From CAZMMV01 sp964637035 (GTDB taxonomy: Bacteria > Bacillota > Clostridia > Tissierellales > Tissierellaceae), in assembly GCA_964637035.1 (NCBI GenBank), contig CAZWTU010000038.1:1-14941 (forward strand): 14,941 bases of DNA. Direction: 5' to 3'. The notes beneath the pieces were generated by a model. It was given only the letters and a program-made list of their open reading frames with translations. It did no database searches and had not been told where the DNA came from. Position numbers and translations under genes: made by a program. Shown here piece after piece: positions 7,156 to 14,881 of the stretch. Positions within the stretch are counted from its first letter, which is position 1. Each line of letters opens with the position of its first letter.

Positions 7156-8256
7156 TTGCATGTAAATAAACTTAGACTTATTAATTATAGAAACTATGAT
7201 AGCTTAAACATAGTTCTAAATAAAAATATAAATGTTTTTATAGGGAAAAATGCCCAAGGAAAAACCAATTTATTAGAATCAATATATCTTTGTGCTACGG
7301 GGAAATCCTTTAGGACAAATAGGGATAGGGAAATAATTAATTTTAATAAAGACCAGGCCTATGTTGGGGCTGATATAACGGTTGGTGATTTTGAAAAATT
7401 CATTGAAATAAAAATGGATAGGAATAAGACTAAAATAATTAGGGTAAATAAGACAGAATTAAAAAACTATAAGGAATTATATAGTGGACTAAATATAGTG
7501 ATCTTTTCACCTGATGATCTAAAATTGGTTAAAGATGGGCCCCAGGAGAGAAGAAACTTTTTAAATATGGAGATTTCCCAAATAAAACCTTTATATAGAT
7601 ATAATGTTAATAGATATAGGCAGGTTTTATTTCAAAGGAATAATATACTTAAGACTAGTAGGTTTAATAAGGATGTAAGTAATGTCCTGGAAATTTTTGA
7701 TTTACAGTTGGTAAAGCTGGGTAGTGAGATTGCCCTAGAGAGAAGTAAGTATGTATCAGAGTTATCAAAGATAGCCAATGTAATTCATAAAAAAATTACC
7801 CTATCCAGGGAGGATTTACAATTAAGATATCTTACAAATATAAGTATGGAGGGGTCAAAAGAAGATATTGAAAACAAGTACTTAAGTGACTTACAAAAGA
7901 ATACCCATAAGGATTTGGATACTGGTTCTACTGAATTTGGACCCCATAGAGATGACATAGATATGGAGATAAATGGTAAGGACTTAAAGATTTATGGTTC
8001 TCAGGGTCAACAAAGGTCTGTAGTTTTATCTATTAAACTGGCTGAGGTGGAACTTATAAAACAACAAAGAAAGATCTATCCAGTATTACTTTTGGATGAT
8101 GTATTTTCTGAACTAGATGAAGAAAGGAGAAAATATTTAATTCAATCCTTTAAGGATATGCAAACTTTAATAACGGTAACTGATGCAATAGACATAAAAG
8201 AGCTGGATAATATGGAAAAATCCTTGTTTTATATAGAAGGTGGAAATTTGAGATAG
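7156..8256 (+). CDS. recF: DNA replication and repair protein RecF
   Basis: RecF is an SMC-like ATPase that helps load RecA at single-strand gaps with RecO and RecR. I choose a TTG start at 7156 (366 residues), 8 bases after AAGGGG (7142-7147). It gives MHVNKLRLINYRNY, aligned to the family's usual N-terminus. A GTG at 7147 lies within the Shine-Dalgarno itself and is unlikely. Walker A is GKNAQGKT at 30-37. The ABC signature is SQGQQRS from about 282, and Walker B is LLLDDVFSELD with aspartates at about 314-315. All expected motifs are intact. It lies between rlbA and remB, as in Bacillus. Confidence 0.97.
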   Translation: MHVNKLRLINYRNYDSLNIVLNKNINVFIGKNAQGKTNLLESIYLCATGKSFRTNRDREIINFNKDQAYVGADITVGDFEKFIEIKMDRNKTKIIRVNKTELKNYKELYSGLNIVIFSPDDLKLVKDGPQERRNFLNMEISQIKPLYRYNVNRYRQVLFQRNNILKTSRFNKDVSNVLEIFDLQLVKLGSEIALERSKYVSELSKIANVIHKKITLSREDLQLRYLTNISMEGSKEDIENKYLSDLQKNTHKDLDTGSTEFGPHRDDIDMEINGKDLKIYGSQGQQRSVVLSIKLAEVELIKQQRKIYPVLLLDDVFSELDEERRKYLIQSFKDMQTLITVTDAIDIKELDNMEKSLFYIEGGNLR

Positions 8257-8270
8257 ATTGGAGAAAGGAC

Positions 8271-8516
8271 ATGATTATTCATATAGGAAATAATAATTAT
8301 ATATATAAAAAGGATATAGTGGCAATATTAGATAGAAAATCTACGGAAGCAAGTAAAAAATCAATAGGTTTTATTAATAAGTTAATAGAAGATGATTGTA
8401 TAGTGGGAAATATAAACCAGTATACAAAAACATATATAGTAGTGGCAAATGATCATAAAACAATGGTATATACATCGAATATATCTTCAAAAGCATTAGT
8501 TAATAGAAATATTTAA
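8271..8516 (+). CDS. remB: Extracellular matrix regulator RemB family (DUF370)
   Basis: The 81-residue product matches the small DUF370 family. RemB (YaaB) lies at exactly this place, between recF and gyrB, in B. subtilis, where it regulates matrix genes alongside RemA. The sequence opens MIIHIGNNNYIYKKDIVAILD and continues with a charged helix and a β-rich KTYIVVANDHKTMVYTSNIS (48-67). There is no signal or membrane segment. GGAGAAAGGAC precedes the ATG, and the recF-remB gap is only 14 bases, so it is likely in the recF transcript. Its target genes here are unknown; no matrix genes are in the window. Confidence 0.87.
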   Translation: MIIHIGNNNYIYKKDIVAILDRKSTEASKKSIGFINKLIEDDCIVGNINQYTKTYIVVANDHKTMVYTSNISSKALVNRNI

Positions 8517-8550
8517 ATATACAATAATTGAATTGATTGGAGGATATAGA

Positions 8551-10479
8551 ATGCCTAAAGGTAAAAACGAAGTAAATGGAAATAATAGACATTATACTGC
8601 TGACGATATTCAAGTGCTAGAAGGATTGGAACCAGTAAGAAAAAGGCCTGGTATGTATATAGGAAGTACAGGGCTTAGTGGGCTTCATCACTTAGTTTAT
8701 GAAGTAGTTGACAATGGTATTGACGAAGCCTTGGCTGGAATATGTGACACAATTAGAGTTACTATTTTAGAAGATAATTCAGTTGAGATAATAGACAATG
8801 GTAGTGGTATCCCAGTTGAGGAACACCCTCAAACTGGAAAATCCACTGTAGAAACAGTATTAACCATATTACATGCAGGTGGTAAATTTAATGCTGGTGC
8901 CTATAAAGTATCCGGTGGTTTACATGGGGTAGGGGTTTCTGTAGTTAATGCACTATCAGAATGGCTTGTAGTAAAAGTTAGAAGAAATAATAAGGAGTAT
9001 ATGCAAAAATTTGCAAGAGGACTTGCAACAACTGAATTAGAAATAGTAGGCGATTCTAAGGAAACAGGTACAACTATTCATTTCAAACCAGATGCAGAAA
9101 TATTTGAGAGTATTGAATTTGAATTTGATACGCTAAAAAAGAGATTTAGAGAAATGGCATTTTTAAATAAGGCAGTAAGATTGATTATAGAAGACAAAAG
9201 AGATGATAAATATGAGGAGTTTTATTATGAAGGTGGAATAAAGTCCTTTGTAGAATATGTAAATAAGAATAAAACACCTATACAAAAAGATATAATCTAT
9301 TTTGAAGCTGAAAGGGATGGGGCTACTGTAGAACTTGCTTTACAGTATACAGATGGATATTCTGAAAATGTATTTACCTTTGCAAATAATATAAATACAC
9401 CTGAAGGTGGTACACATTTGTCAGGCCTTAGAACTGCTTTAACTAGGGTTATAAATGATTACGGTCGAAAGTATAATTTTATAAAAGAAAAGGATACAAA
9501 TCTTAGTGGTGATGATGTTCGTGAGGGACTTACTGGTATTCTATCAGTTAAATTAATGGATCCTCAATTTGAAGGACAAACAAAAAGTAAATTAGGTAAT
9601 AGTGAGATGAGAGGTATAGTTGAAACATCAACCTATGATAATATAAGTGTATACCTGGAAGAAAACCCTAAGGTTGGAAAAATAATATTAGAAAAAGCAG
9701 TATCCTCACAAAGGGCTAGAGAAGCAGCTAGAAAGGCCAGAGATTTAACTAGGAGAAAGAGTATATTAGAAAATACAACCCTTCCTGGCAAATTAGCTGA
9801 TTGTCAAAATTCTGGTGTTGAGAATACTGAAATATATATAGTGGAAGGTGACTCGGCTGGAGGAAGTGCAAAGCAAGGCCGAGATAAAAAATTCCAAGCA
9901 ATCCTGCCTTTGAAAGGTAAGATTATGAATGTTGAAAAAGCTAGACTTGATAGAATTCTAGGTTTTGATGAAATAAAGGCATTAATCACTGCCTTTGGAA
10001 CAAGCATAGGTGATGAGTTTGATATAGAAAAATTAAGATATGGAAAGATTATAATAATGACGGATGCGGATGTGGATGGAGCCCATATTAGGACTTTACT
10101 TTTAACATTTTTCTTTAGATATATGAGGGAATTAATAGAAGAAGGTCATGTATATATAGCTCAACCACCTTTATATAAAATTTCTAGGGGAAGAAAGGAA
10201 CACTATGCTTACAGTGATAAAGAACTAGATAAGGTCTTATTAGAGGAATTTGATAATAAAAATTATAACTTACAGAGATATAAGGGTCTAGGGGAAATGA
10301 ATCCTGAACAATTATGGGATACTACTATGAACCCAGAAAGTAGAATTCTTTTAAAAGTTAATATAGACGATGCTGTGGCTGCTGATGAGATATTCACCAC
10401 ATTAATGGGGGATAAGGTTGAGCCAAGAAGAGAGTTTATAGAAACAAATGCTAAATTTGCTAAGAATATAGATATTTAG
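8551..10479 (+). CDS. gyrB: DNA gyrase subunit B
   Basis: GyrB is the ATPase subunit of DNA gyrase, which adds negative supercoils. I start it at 8551 (642 residues), 7 bases after TTGGAGG (8537-8543); the ATG at 8533 precedes that site. The GHKL ATPase shows E51 and N55 in EVVDNGIDEA, IDNGSGIP at 81-88 and GGLHGVG at 122-128. The TOPRIM domain has EGDSAGG from E432 and DADVDG with metal-binding D505 and D507. The C-terminal tail has the usual RYKGLGEMNPEQLWDTTM. There is no 170-residue insert, in line with Gram-positive GyrB. gyrA follows after 11 bases, so the two subunits are co-expressed. Confidence 0.99.
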   Translation: MPKGKNEVNGNNRHYTADDIQVLEGLEPVRKRPGMYIGSTGLSGLHHLVYEVVDNGIDEALAGICDTIRVTILEDNSVEIIDNGSGIPVEEHPQTGKSTVETVLTILHAGGKFNAGAYKVSGGLHGVGVSVVNALSEWLVVKVRRNNKEYMQKFARGLATTELEIVGDSKETGTTIHFKPDAEIFESIEFEFDTLKKRFREMAFLNKAVRLIIEDKRDDKYEEFYYEGGIKSFVEYVNKNKTPIQKDIIYFEAERDGATVELALQYTDGYSENVFTFANNINTPEGGTHLSGLRTALTRVINDYGRKYNFIKEKDTNLSGDDVREGLTGILSVKLMDPQFEGQTKSKLGNSEMRGIVETSTYDNISVYLEENPKVGKIILEKAVSSQRAREAARKARDLTRRKSILENTTLPGKLADCQNSGVENTEIYIVEGDSAGGSAKQGRDKKFQAILPLKGKIMNVEKARLDRILGFDEIKALITAFGTSIGDEFDIEKLRYGKIIIMTDADVDGAHIRTLLLTFFFRYMRELIEEGHVYIAQPPLYKISRGRKEHYAYSDKELDKVLLEEFDNKNYNLQRYKGLGEMNPEQLWDTTMNPESRILLKVNIDDAVAADEIFTTLMGDKVEPRREFIETNAKFAKNIDI

Positions 10480-10490
10480 GAGGTGGAAAT

Positions 10491-12911
10491 ATGGATGAAA
10501 ACTTTGATAAAATAATAGATATTGATATAGAAGATGAAATGAAAACATCTTACTTAGATTATGCTATGAGTGTAATAATGAGTAGGGCTTTGCCTGATGT
10601 GCGTGATGGTTTAAAACCTGTTCATAGAAGAATAATATATGCAATGAATGAACTTGGGATGAGTCCTGACAAGCAATACAGTAAGTCTGCAAGGGTAGTA
10701 GGGGATGTACTAGGTAAGTACCATCCTCATGGTGATAGTTCAGTATACGAGGCAATGGTAAGGTTAGCACAGGACTTTAATACAAGATATCCTTTGGTGG
10801 ATGGGCATGGTAACTTTGGATCCATAGATGGGGATAGCGCTGCTGCCATGCGTTATACGGAAGCTAGGATGACTAAGCTTTCAATGGAGCTTTTAAGAGA
10901 TATAGGAAAAGATACAGTTGACTATAGGTTGAATTTTGATGAGAGATTAAAAGAGCCGGTAGTTTTACCAAGTCGATTTCCAAATTTAATGGTTAATGGA
11001 TCTTCAGGTATAGCAGTAGGAATGGCTACAAACATACCGCCTCATAATTTAAATGAGGTCATAGATGGTGTTGTAATGTTGTTAGATAATCCTGATTCCA
11101 CAATAGATGATTTAATGACAGTAATAAAGGGTCCTGACTTTCCTACTGGGGCTCATATTATGGGAAAAGATGCTATAGACTCTGCTTATAAGACTGGTAG
11201 GGGGAAGATAAGGGTACGAGCATTTGCTGAGATTGAAGAAATGGATAGAGGAAGACAAAGAATTTTAGTAACTGAATTACCCTATCAGGTTAATAAATCT
11301 AGATTAATACAAAAAATAGCAGATCATGTTAGGGATAAAAAGATAGAAGGTATTTCCGATTTAAGAGATGAATCTGATAGAGAAGGCATGAGAATAGTAA
11401 TAGAGTTAAAAAGGGACACCAATGCAAATGTAGTATTAAACAATTTATATAAATATACTCAGATGCAGACAACTTTTGGTGTTATAATGCTAGCCCTAGT
11501 GGATGGTGAACCAAGGGTACTTAATTTAAAACAAATGTTAACTTATTATATAGGCCATCAAAAAGAAATAATAACAAGAAGAACCCAATTTGATTTAAAT
11601 AAGGCAGAAGCCAGAGCTCATATTGTAGAAGGTTTAAGAATAGCCTTAGACAATATAGATGAAATAATAAGAATAATAAGGGCCAGTGAAAATGATGCAG
11701 TGGCAAAAGATAAGCTAATGGAAAACTTTGGCCTATCAGATATACAATCTCAAGCTATATTAGATATGAGGCTTAAGAGGTTAACAGGCTTAGAGCGTGA
11801 AAAACTGGATATTGAATATGAAGAATTAATAAAAGAGATTAATAGATTTAAAGAAATATTAGCCAGTGAAAGATTAAAATATGAAATAATAAAAACAGAA
11901 ATAAGTGAAATAAAAGAGAAACATGGTGATTTAAGAAGAACTAGAATATTACCTTCACCAGATGAAATAAATATGGAAGATATGATAGAAGAGGAAGATG
12001 TTGTAATTACATTAACTCATTATGGATATATTAAGAGAACACCAGAATATACTTATAAAACCCAAAGAAGGGGTGGAAGAGGCATAATTGGCTTAACTAC
12101 CAGGGATGAGGACTTTGTAGAAGACTTATATATTGTTTCTACCCATGATAATATATTATTCTTTACTAATAAGGGTAAAGTGTTTTCATTAAAGGCTTAT
12201 GAAATACCTGAAGGCAGTAGGCAAGCTAGGGGAACAGCCATAATAAATCTATTGAACCTAAGTAAAGATGAAAGGATCAATGCTATAATACCTATAGGTA
12301 AAGAAACAACAAAAGAAAACCTAGTCCTTATAACTAAGTCGGGTACTATAAAGAAAACCTTATTAGAAAGCTATGAAAACATTAGGAAAAATGGAATTAT
12401 AGCTATAGGCTTAAGGGATAATGATGAATTGATAGGTGTTAAGAAGACAGATGGAAGTAAGGAAATAATATTGGTAACTAAAAAAGGTATGTCAATAAGA
12501 TTTGATGAAAATGACGTAAGAGTTATGGGTAGAACAGCCATGGGGGTAAAAGGAATTAACTTAAATGAAAATGACGAAGTTGTGGCCATGGAGTTAATTG
12601 AGGAAGACAAAAAACTCTTAGTTATCTCTGAAAGTGGATTTGGAAAGAGAACAGACTTAAAAGAATACAAAACCCAAATTAGAGGTGGAAAAGGGCTTAT
12701 AACCTATAATATAAGAGATAAGACTGGTGATATTGTAACAGCTAGGGTAGTAGATGATCAAGATGAAATAATGATGATATCACTACATGGTACAATTATC
12801 AGGATTATAGCAAAAGATATATCTATAATGGGTAGATCGACTCAAGGTGTAACATTAATGAAAATAAAAGAAGAAGACAGGGTAGTTTCAGTAGCAAAAT
12901 ATACAGTATAA
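10491..12911 (+). CDS. gyrA: DNA gyrase subunit A
   Basis: GyrA cuts and rejoins DNA in the gyrase A2B2 complex. The 806-residue protein has catalytic Y122 in AMRYTEARM, the same number as in E. coli. The quinolone region GDSSVYE has Ser83 and Glu87; neither is a usual resistance change. A long coiled-coil arm lies around 370-480. The C-terminal wrapping domain holds a GyrA box QRRGGRG at 525-531, which distinguishes gyrase from topoisomerase IV ParC. AGGAGGT lies just before ATG 10491. A 16-bp hairpin starts 2 bases after its stop. Confidence 0.99.
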   Translation: MDENFDKIIDIDIEDEMKTSYLDYAMSVIMSRALPDVRDGLKPVHRRIIYAMNELGMSPDKQYSKSARVVGDVLGKYHPHGDSSVYEAMVRLAQDFNTRYPLVDGHGNFGSIDGDSAAAMRYTEARMTKLSMELLRDIGKDTVDYRLNFDERLKEPVVLPSRFPNLMVNGSSGIAVGMATNIPPHNLNEVIDGVVMLLDNPDSTIDDLMTVIKGPDFPTGAHIMGKDAIDSAYKTGRGKIRVRAFAEIEEMDRGRQRILVTELPYQVNKSRLIQKIADHVRDKKIEGISDLRDESDREGMRIVIELKRDTNANVVLNNLYKYTQMQTTFGVIMLALVDGEPRVLNLKQMLTYYIGHQKEIITRRTQFDLNKAEARAHIVEGLRIALDNIDEIIRIIRASENDAVAKDKLMENFGLSDIQSQAILDMRLKRLTGLEREKLDIEYEELIKEINRFKEILASERLKYEIIKTEISEIKEKHGDLRRTRILPSPDEINMEDMIEEEDVVITLTHYGYIKRTPEYTYKTQRRGGRGIIGLTTRDEDFVEDLYIVSTHDNILFFTNKGKVFSLKAYEIPEGSRQARGTAIINLLNLSKDERINAIIPIGKETTKENLVLITKSGTIKKTLLESYENIRKNGIIAIGLRDNDELIGVKKTDGSKEIILVTKKGMSIRFDENDVRVMGRTAMGVKGINLNENDEVVAMELIEEDKKLLVISESGFGKRTDLKEYKTQIRGGKGLITYNIRDKTGDIVTARVVDDQDEIMMISLHGTIIRIIAKDISIMGRSTQGVTLMKIKEEDRVVSVAKYTV

Positions 12912-12913
12912 TA

Positions 12914-12950
12914 ATTAAGGATATCTTTGTATTACAAAGATATCCTTAAT
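12914..12950 (+). terminator. 16-bp perfect hairpin after gyrA (possible terminator or mRNA end structure)
   Basis: ATTAAGGATATCTTTG (12914-12929) is perfectly complementary to 12935-12950, leaving a 5-base loop. It sits 2 bases after the gyrA stop. There is no T-run after the stem (AATTCAAAC follows), so a classical intrinsic terminator is not certain; it could instead stabilise the gyrBA mRNA or mark a processing point. A promoter upstream of rsbV suggests that transcription units do separate here. Confidence 0.55.
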
Positions 12951-12978
12951 AATTCAAACTAATTCCTAGATATACTTG

Positions 12979-13038
12979 ATTTTAAATAATCTAGCCTGTA
13001 ATTCATGGGAAGATTAGCCTGAATTTTAAATTATCTAG
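12979..13038. repeat. Imperfect 16-bp direct repeat upstream of the sigB operon
   Basis: ATTTTAAATAATCTAG at 12979-12994 recurs as ATTTTAAATTATCTAG at 13023-13038 with a single mismatch and a 44-bp period, i.e. about four helical turns. Between them TAGCCTG occurs twice (12992-12998 and 13015-13021). Nothing in this stretch is coding. It lies just upstream of the promoter at 13047-13075, so it might bind a regulator, but a chance AT-rich repeat is possible. Confidence 0.5.
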
Positions 13039-13046
13039 TTATTTAC

Positions 13047-13075
13047 TTTACATTGTCTAGTTTTTATTATAAAAT
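13047..13075 (+). promoter_or_regulatory. Housekeeping-type promoter of the rsbV-rsbW-sigB operon
   Basis: TTTACA (13047-13052), a 17-base spacer and TAAAAT (13070-13075) each match five of six consensus bases. The likely start is near 13082, about 25 bases before the rsbV ATG. An overlapping pair TTTACT (13042-13047) and TATTAT (13065-13070), also with 17 bases, is a slightly weaker alternative. No SigB-type GTTTAA/GGGTAT pair and no SigH-type pair was seen. Confidence 0.6.
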
Positions 13076-13106
13076 TGTAATATATTCATAAAATGGAGGT
13101 TTTATT

Positions 13107-13436
13107 ATGTCTTTAGATATTCAAATGGTATTTAATGAGGAAGAAAACAAATGGATTTTTACGCCTAGTGGAGAATTAGATATATATACATCACCTGATT
13201 TTAAGAAAACTGTATTAGATGCTTTTGAAAGTAAGGAAAGTCATATATTAATAGATTGTATTGATTTGGAATATGTAGATAGTACAGGCTTAGGAGCATT
13301 GATATATATATTAAAGAACCTTAAAGAGAAGGAATTTAAAATTTATTTAGATAATATAAAACCAAATATCAGGAAATTATTTGACATAACCAAATTGGAT
13401 AAGTTATTTATTATGAGGGGTGAAGTAGATGAGTAA
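13107..13436 (+). CDS. rsbV: Anti-sigma factor antagonist, STAS domain (RsbV-like)
   Basis: This 109-residue protein is a single STAS domain. In the partner-switching scheme the unphosphorylated form binds the anti-sigma factor and so frees the sigma factor; phosphorylation by the anti-sigma kinase blocks it. The phospho-acceptor loop is VDSTGLGALI, with Ser59 the expected target, and Thr60 next to it as in RsbV, where SpoIIAA has DSSG. N-terminal β-strands hold GELDIYTSPDFKK. GGAGG lies before ATG 13107. It overlaps the next gene by 8 bases. Role follows from the family and operon; RsbV rather than SpoIIAA is inferred from the DST motif and context. Confidence 0.85.
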   Translation: MSLDIQMVFNEEENKWIFTPSGELDIYTSPDFKKTVLDAFESKESHILIDCIDLEYVDSTGLGALIYILKNLKEKEFKIYLDNIKPNIRKLFDITKLDKLFIMRGEVDE

Positions 13437-13803
13437 AGATATTATAAATCTATATATACCTAAAAAACCTGAATATATTAGTATTGTAAGGCTTACTGCT
13501 TCTGGCATAGGAAACACCTTGTTGTTAAATATAGATGATATAGAAGATATAAAAGTCTGCTTAGGGGAGGCTTGCATAAATTCTTTAATAACAAAAAATG
13601 ATGAAGATATATCTATAATATTTGAAATTCAGGAAGACAAACTTTCAATTAAAATATCAGACACCCTTGAAATTATCCCGGAAAATATAAAGGAAAAAAG
13701 AGATAGAGAATTAGGACTATTAATTATTAAGTCATTAATGGATGAGGTGAATTTTACTGATAAGGGAATAGAAATGATTAAACATATTGAGGTTGATATT
13801 TAA
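13429..13803 (+). CDS. rsbW: Anti-sigma factor, HATPase/serine-kinase family (RsbW-like), shortened
   Basis: By position and sequence this is the RsbW/SpoIIAB-type anti-sigma factor that binds the sigma factor and phosphorylates the antagonist. The N-terminus has SIVRLTASGIGN and the N-box GEACIN, with E47 and N51 at the positions of the catalytic base and the metal ligand. It is short at 124 residues against roughly 145-160 for the family. The DxGxG G1 box is not seen: ISDTLEII keeps only the aspartate (D78). The ATP lid is short and ends RELGLLIIKSLMDEVNF, which matches the G2 and C-terminal part. It may therefore bind ATP poorly. It overlaps rsbV by 8 bases and shares one base with sigB. 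Confidence 0.78.
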   Translation: MSKDIINLYIPKKPEYISIVRLTASGIGNTLLLNIDDIEDIKVCLGEACINSLITKNDEDISIIFEIQEDKLSIKISDTLEIIPENIKEKRDRELGLLIIKSLMDEVNFTDKGIEMIKHIEVDI

Positions 13804-14585
13804 TGGCAAAAAAAATGATGGAAAAAAAAGCCTTAAGCAAATCGGAAATTAAGGATTTATTCGAATTATATGGTAAAACAAGAGATAAAAAAACAAGGGA
13901 TGTCTTAATAGAAAATCACCTTTATATAGCAGAGATATTATCTAAAAAATACGCTAACAGGGGTATAGAATATGATGATATTTTTCAAGTTGCATCTGTT
14001 GGGCTTATTTATGCAGTAGATAGATTTGATGTAAGTAAGGGTTTTGAATTTTCTAGTTTTGCTACTCCTACTATTATAGGAGAGATAAAAAAGCATTTTA
14101 GAGATAAGGGCTGGACAATTAGGGTACCTAGAAGAATCCAGGAGTTGTCTAAAAAAATAAATAATGCTAAGGTGTTATTGGCACAATCTTTACAAAAATC
14201 ACCTACTATACAGGATATAGCTGAATATCTTGATCATACTGAAGAAGAAATATTGGAAGCTATGGAAGCCAGTAAGGTATATAGTCCTCAGTCCCTGGAC
14301 CTAAGTTATAATTCTAATAATGATGAAAATGATATAAACTTAGCTGATCTTATTGGAGAAGAAGATTTGTATTTTGGGAAAATTGAGGATGCTGACTTTA
14401 TATTAAAGGCAATGGAAAAGTTAAATGATGTAGAAAAGCAAATATTGATAGAACGATATTTTAATAAAAAGACCCAAGTATCCATAGCAAAGGTATTAGG
14501 TATATCTCAAATGACAGTTTCTAGGATTGAAAAAAAGGTATTGCAAAAGTTAAGAAAAGAAGTTGAAAAGACTCTTATTTTATAA
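13803..14585 (+). CDS. sigB: RNA polymerase sigma factor, SigB/SigF/SigG family (probably SigB)
   Basis: This 260-residue protein is a group 3 sigma-70 factor. Region 2 spans about 35-105, with YDDIFQVASVGLIYAVDRFD binding core polymerase and the family block FATPTIIGEIKKHFRDKGW just after. VPRRIQEL opens region 3. Region 4 (about 205-252) contains a helix-turn-helix VSIAKVLGISQMTVSRIEKK that would read the -35 element. The ATG shares its A with the rsbW stop (TAATG), implying coupled translation; GAGG is 10 bases upstream. SigB is favoured over SigF because the antagonist is RsbV-like. I also recall rsbV-rsbW-sigB near gyrA in Clostridioides difficile. The sigma family is certain, the subtype is not. 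Confidence 0.85.
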   Translation: MAKKMMEKKALSKSEIKDLFELYGKTRDKKTRDVLIENHLYIAEILSKKYANRGIEYDDIFQVASVGLIYAVDRFDVSKGFEFSSFATPTIIGEIKKHFRDKGWTIRVPRRIQELSKKINNAKVLLAQSLQKSPTIQDIAEYLDHTEEEILEAMEASKVYSPQSLDLSYNSNNDENDINLADLIGEEDLYFGKIEDADFILKAMEKLNDVEKQILIERYFNKKTQVSIAKVLGISQMTVSRIEKKVLQKLRKEVEKTLIL

Positions 14586-14618
14586 ATTTATAAAATATTT
14601 ATATATATTTATCTTACT

Positions 14619-14662
14619 AAACCCGTATAATGTGGACTTTATTCCATATCATACGGGTTTTT
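14619..14662 (+). terminator. Intrinsic terminator of the sigB operon
   Basis: AAACCCGTAT (14619-14628) pairs exactly with ATACGGGTTT (14651-14660), and an inner stem TGTGGA/TCCATA (one G-U pair) closes a long hairpin. A run of five T follows the G-C rich part (14658-14662). It lies 33 bases after the sigB stop and insulates the rRNA promoters that follow. Confidence 0.9.
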
Positions 14663-14672
14663 AAAATAAGAG

Positions 14673-14701
14673 TTGACATTACTAATGAAACCCTGTATCA
14701 T
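14673..14701 (+). promoter_or_regulatory. rRNA operon promoter P1
   Basis: A perfect TTGACA (14673-14678), a 17-base spacer and TATCAT (14696-14701, five of six) form a strong vegetative promoter. It begins 10 bases after the sigB terminator and reads toward the rRNA leader. It is 175 bp upstream of P2, like the tandem promoters of many rRNA operons. Confidence 0.75.
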
Positions 14702-14784
14702 ATTAAAAGTTGGCTACAAAAGAAATTCAAACAAAAAAGCAGTTTTAAATTAATTCCTTTTTATATATGTAGATTTGAACTTAA

Positions 14785-14814
14785 TTGGAAGATACAATTT
14801 TGGAAGATACAATT
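14785..14814 (+). repeat. 15-bp exact tandem duplication between rRNA promoters
   Basis: TTGGAAGATACAATT occurs twice head to tail (14785-14799 and 14800-14814) with no mismatch. It lies between P1 and P2 and begins about 60 bases upstream of P2. An exact copy suggests recent replication slippage. Confidence 0.95.
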
Positions 14815-14847
14815 TAAAAAGAAATTAAAAGAATTTCACAAAAGTAG

Positions 14848-14876
14848 TTGACAGCAAATGAAAAATTTGCTATACT
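14848..14876 (+). promoter_or_regulatory. rRNA operon promoter P2 with extended -10
   Basis: TTGACA (14848-14853), exactly 17 bases, then TATACT (14871-14876) preceded by TGC, which makes an extended -10. The A/T-rich tract upstream (about 14811-14846) could act as an UP element. The start point is near 14882-14883. Confidence 0.9.
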
Positions 14877-14881
14877 AAAAC

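Noticed and set aside
10738..10755. Possible quinolone-resistance change in gyrA
   Set aside because: Ser83 is intact and Glu87 is the normal Gram-positive residue, so no resistance allele is seen.
10564..10770. Minus-strand frames inside gyrA, gyrB and dnaN (for example 10564-10770, 12371-12670, 9804-10007, 6581-6814)
   Set aside because: They are antisense shadows of conserved genes with no ribosome binding sites or recognisable products.
14630..14851. Open frame of 73 codons downstream of sigB
   Set aside because: It starts inside the terminator stem, has no ribosome binding site, spans promoter P1 and the 15-bp duplication, and ends in the P2 -35 element. It is regulatory DNA.
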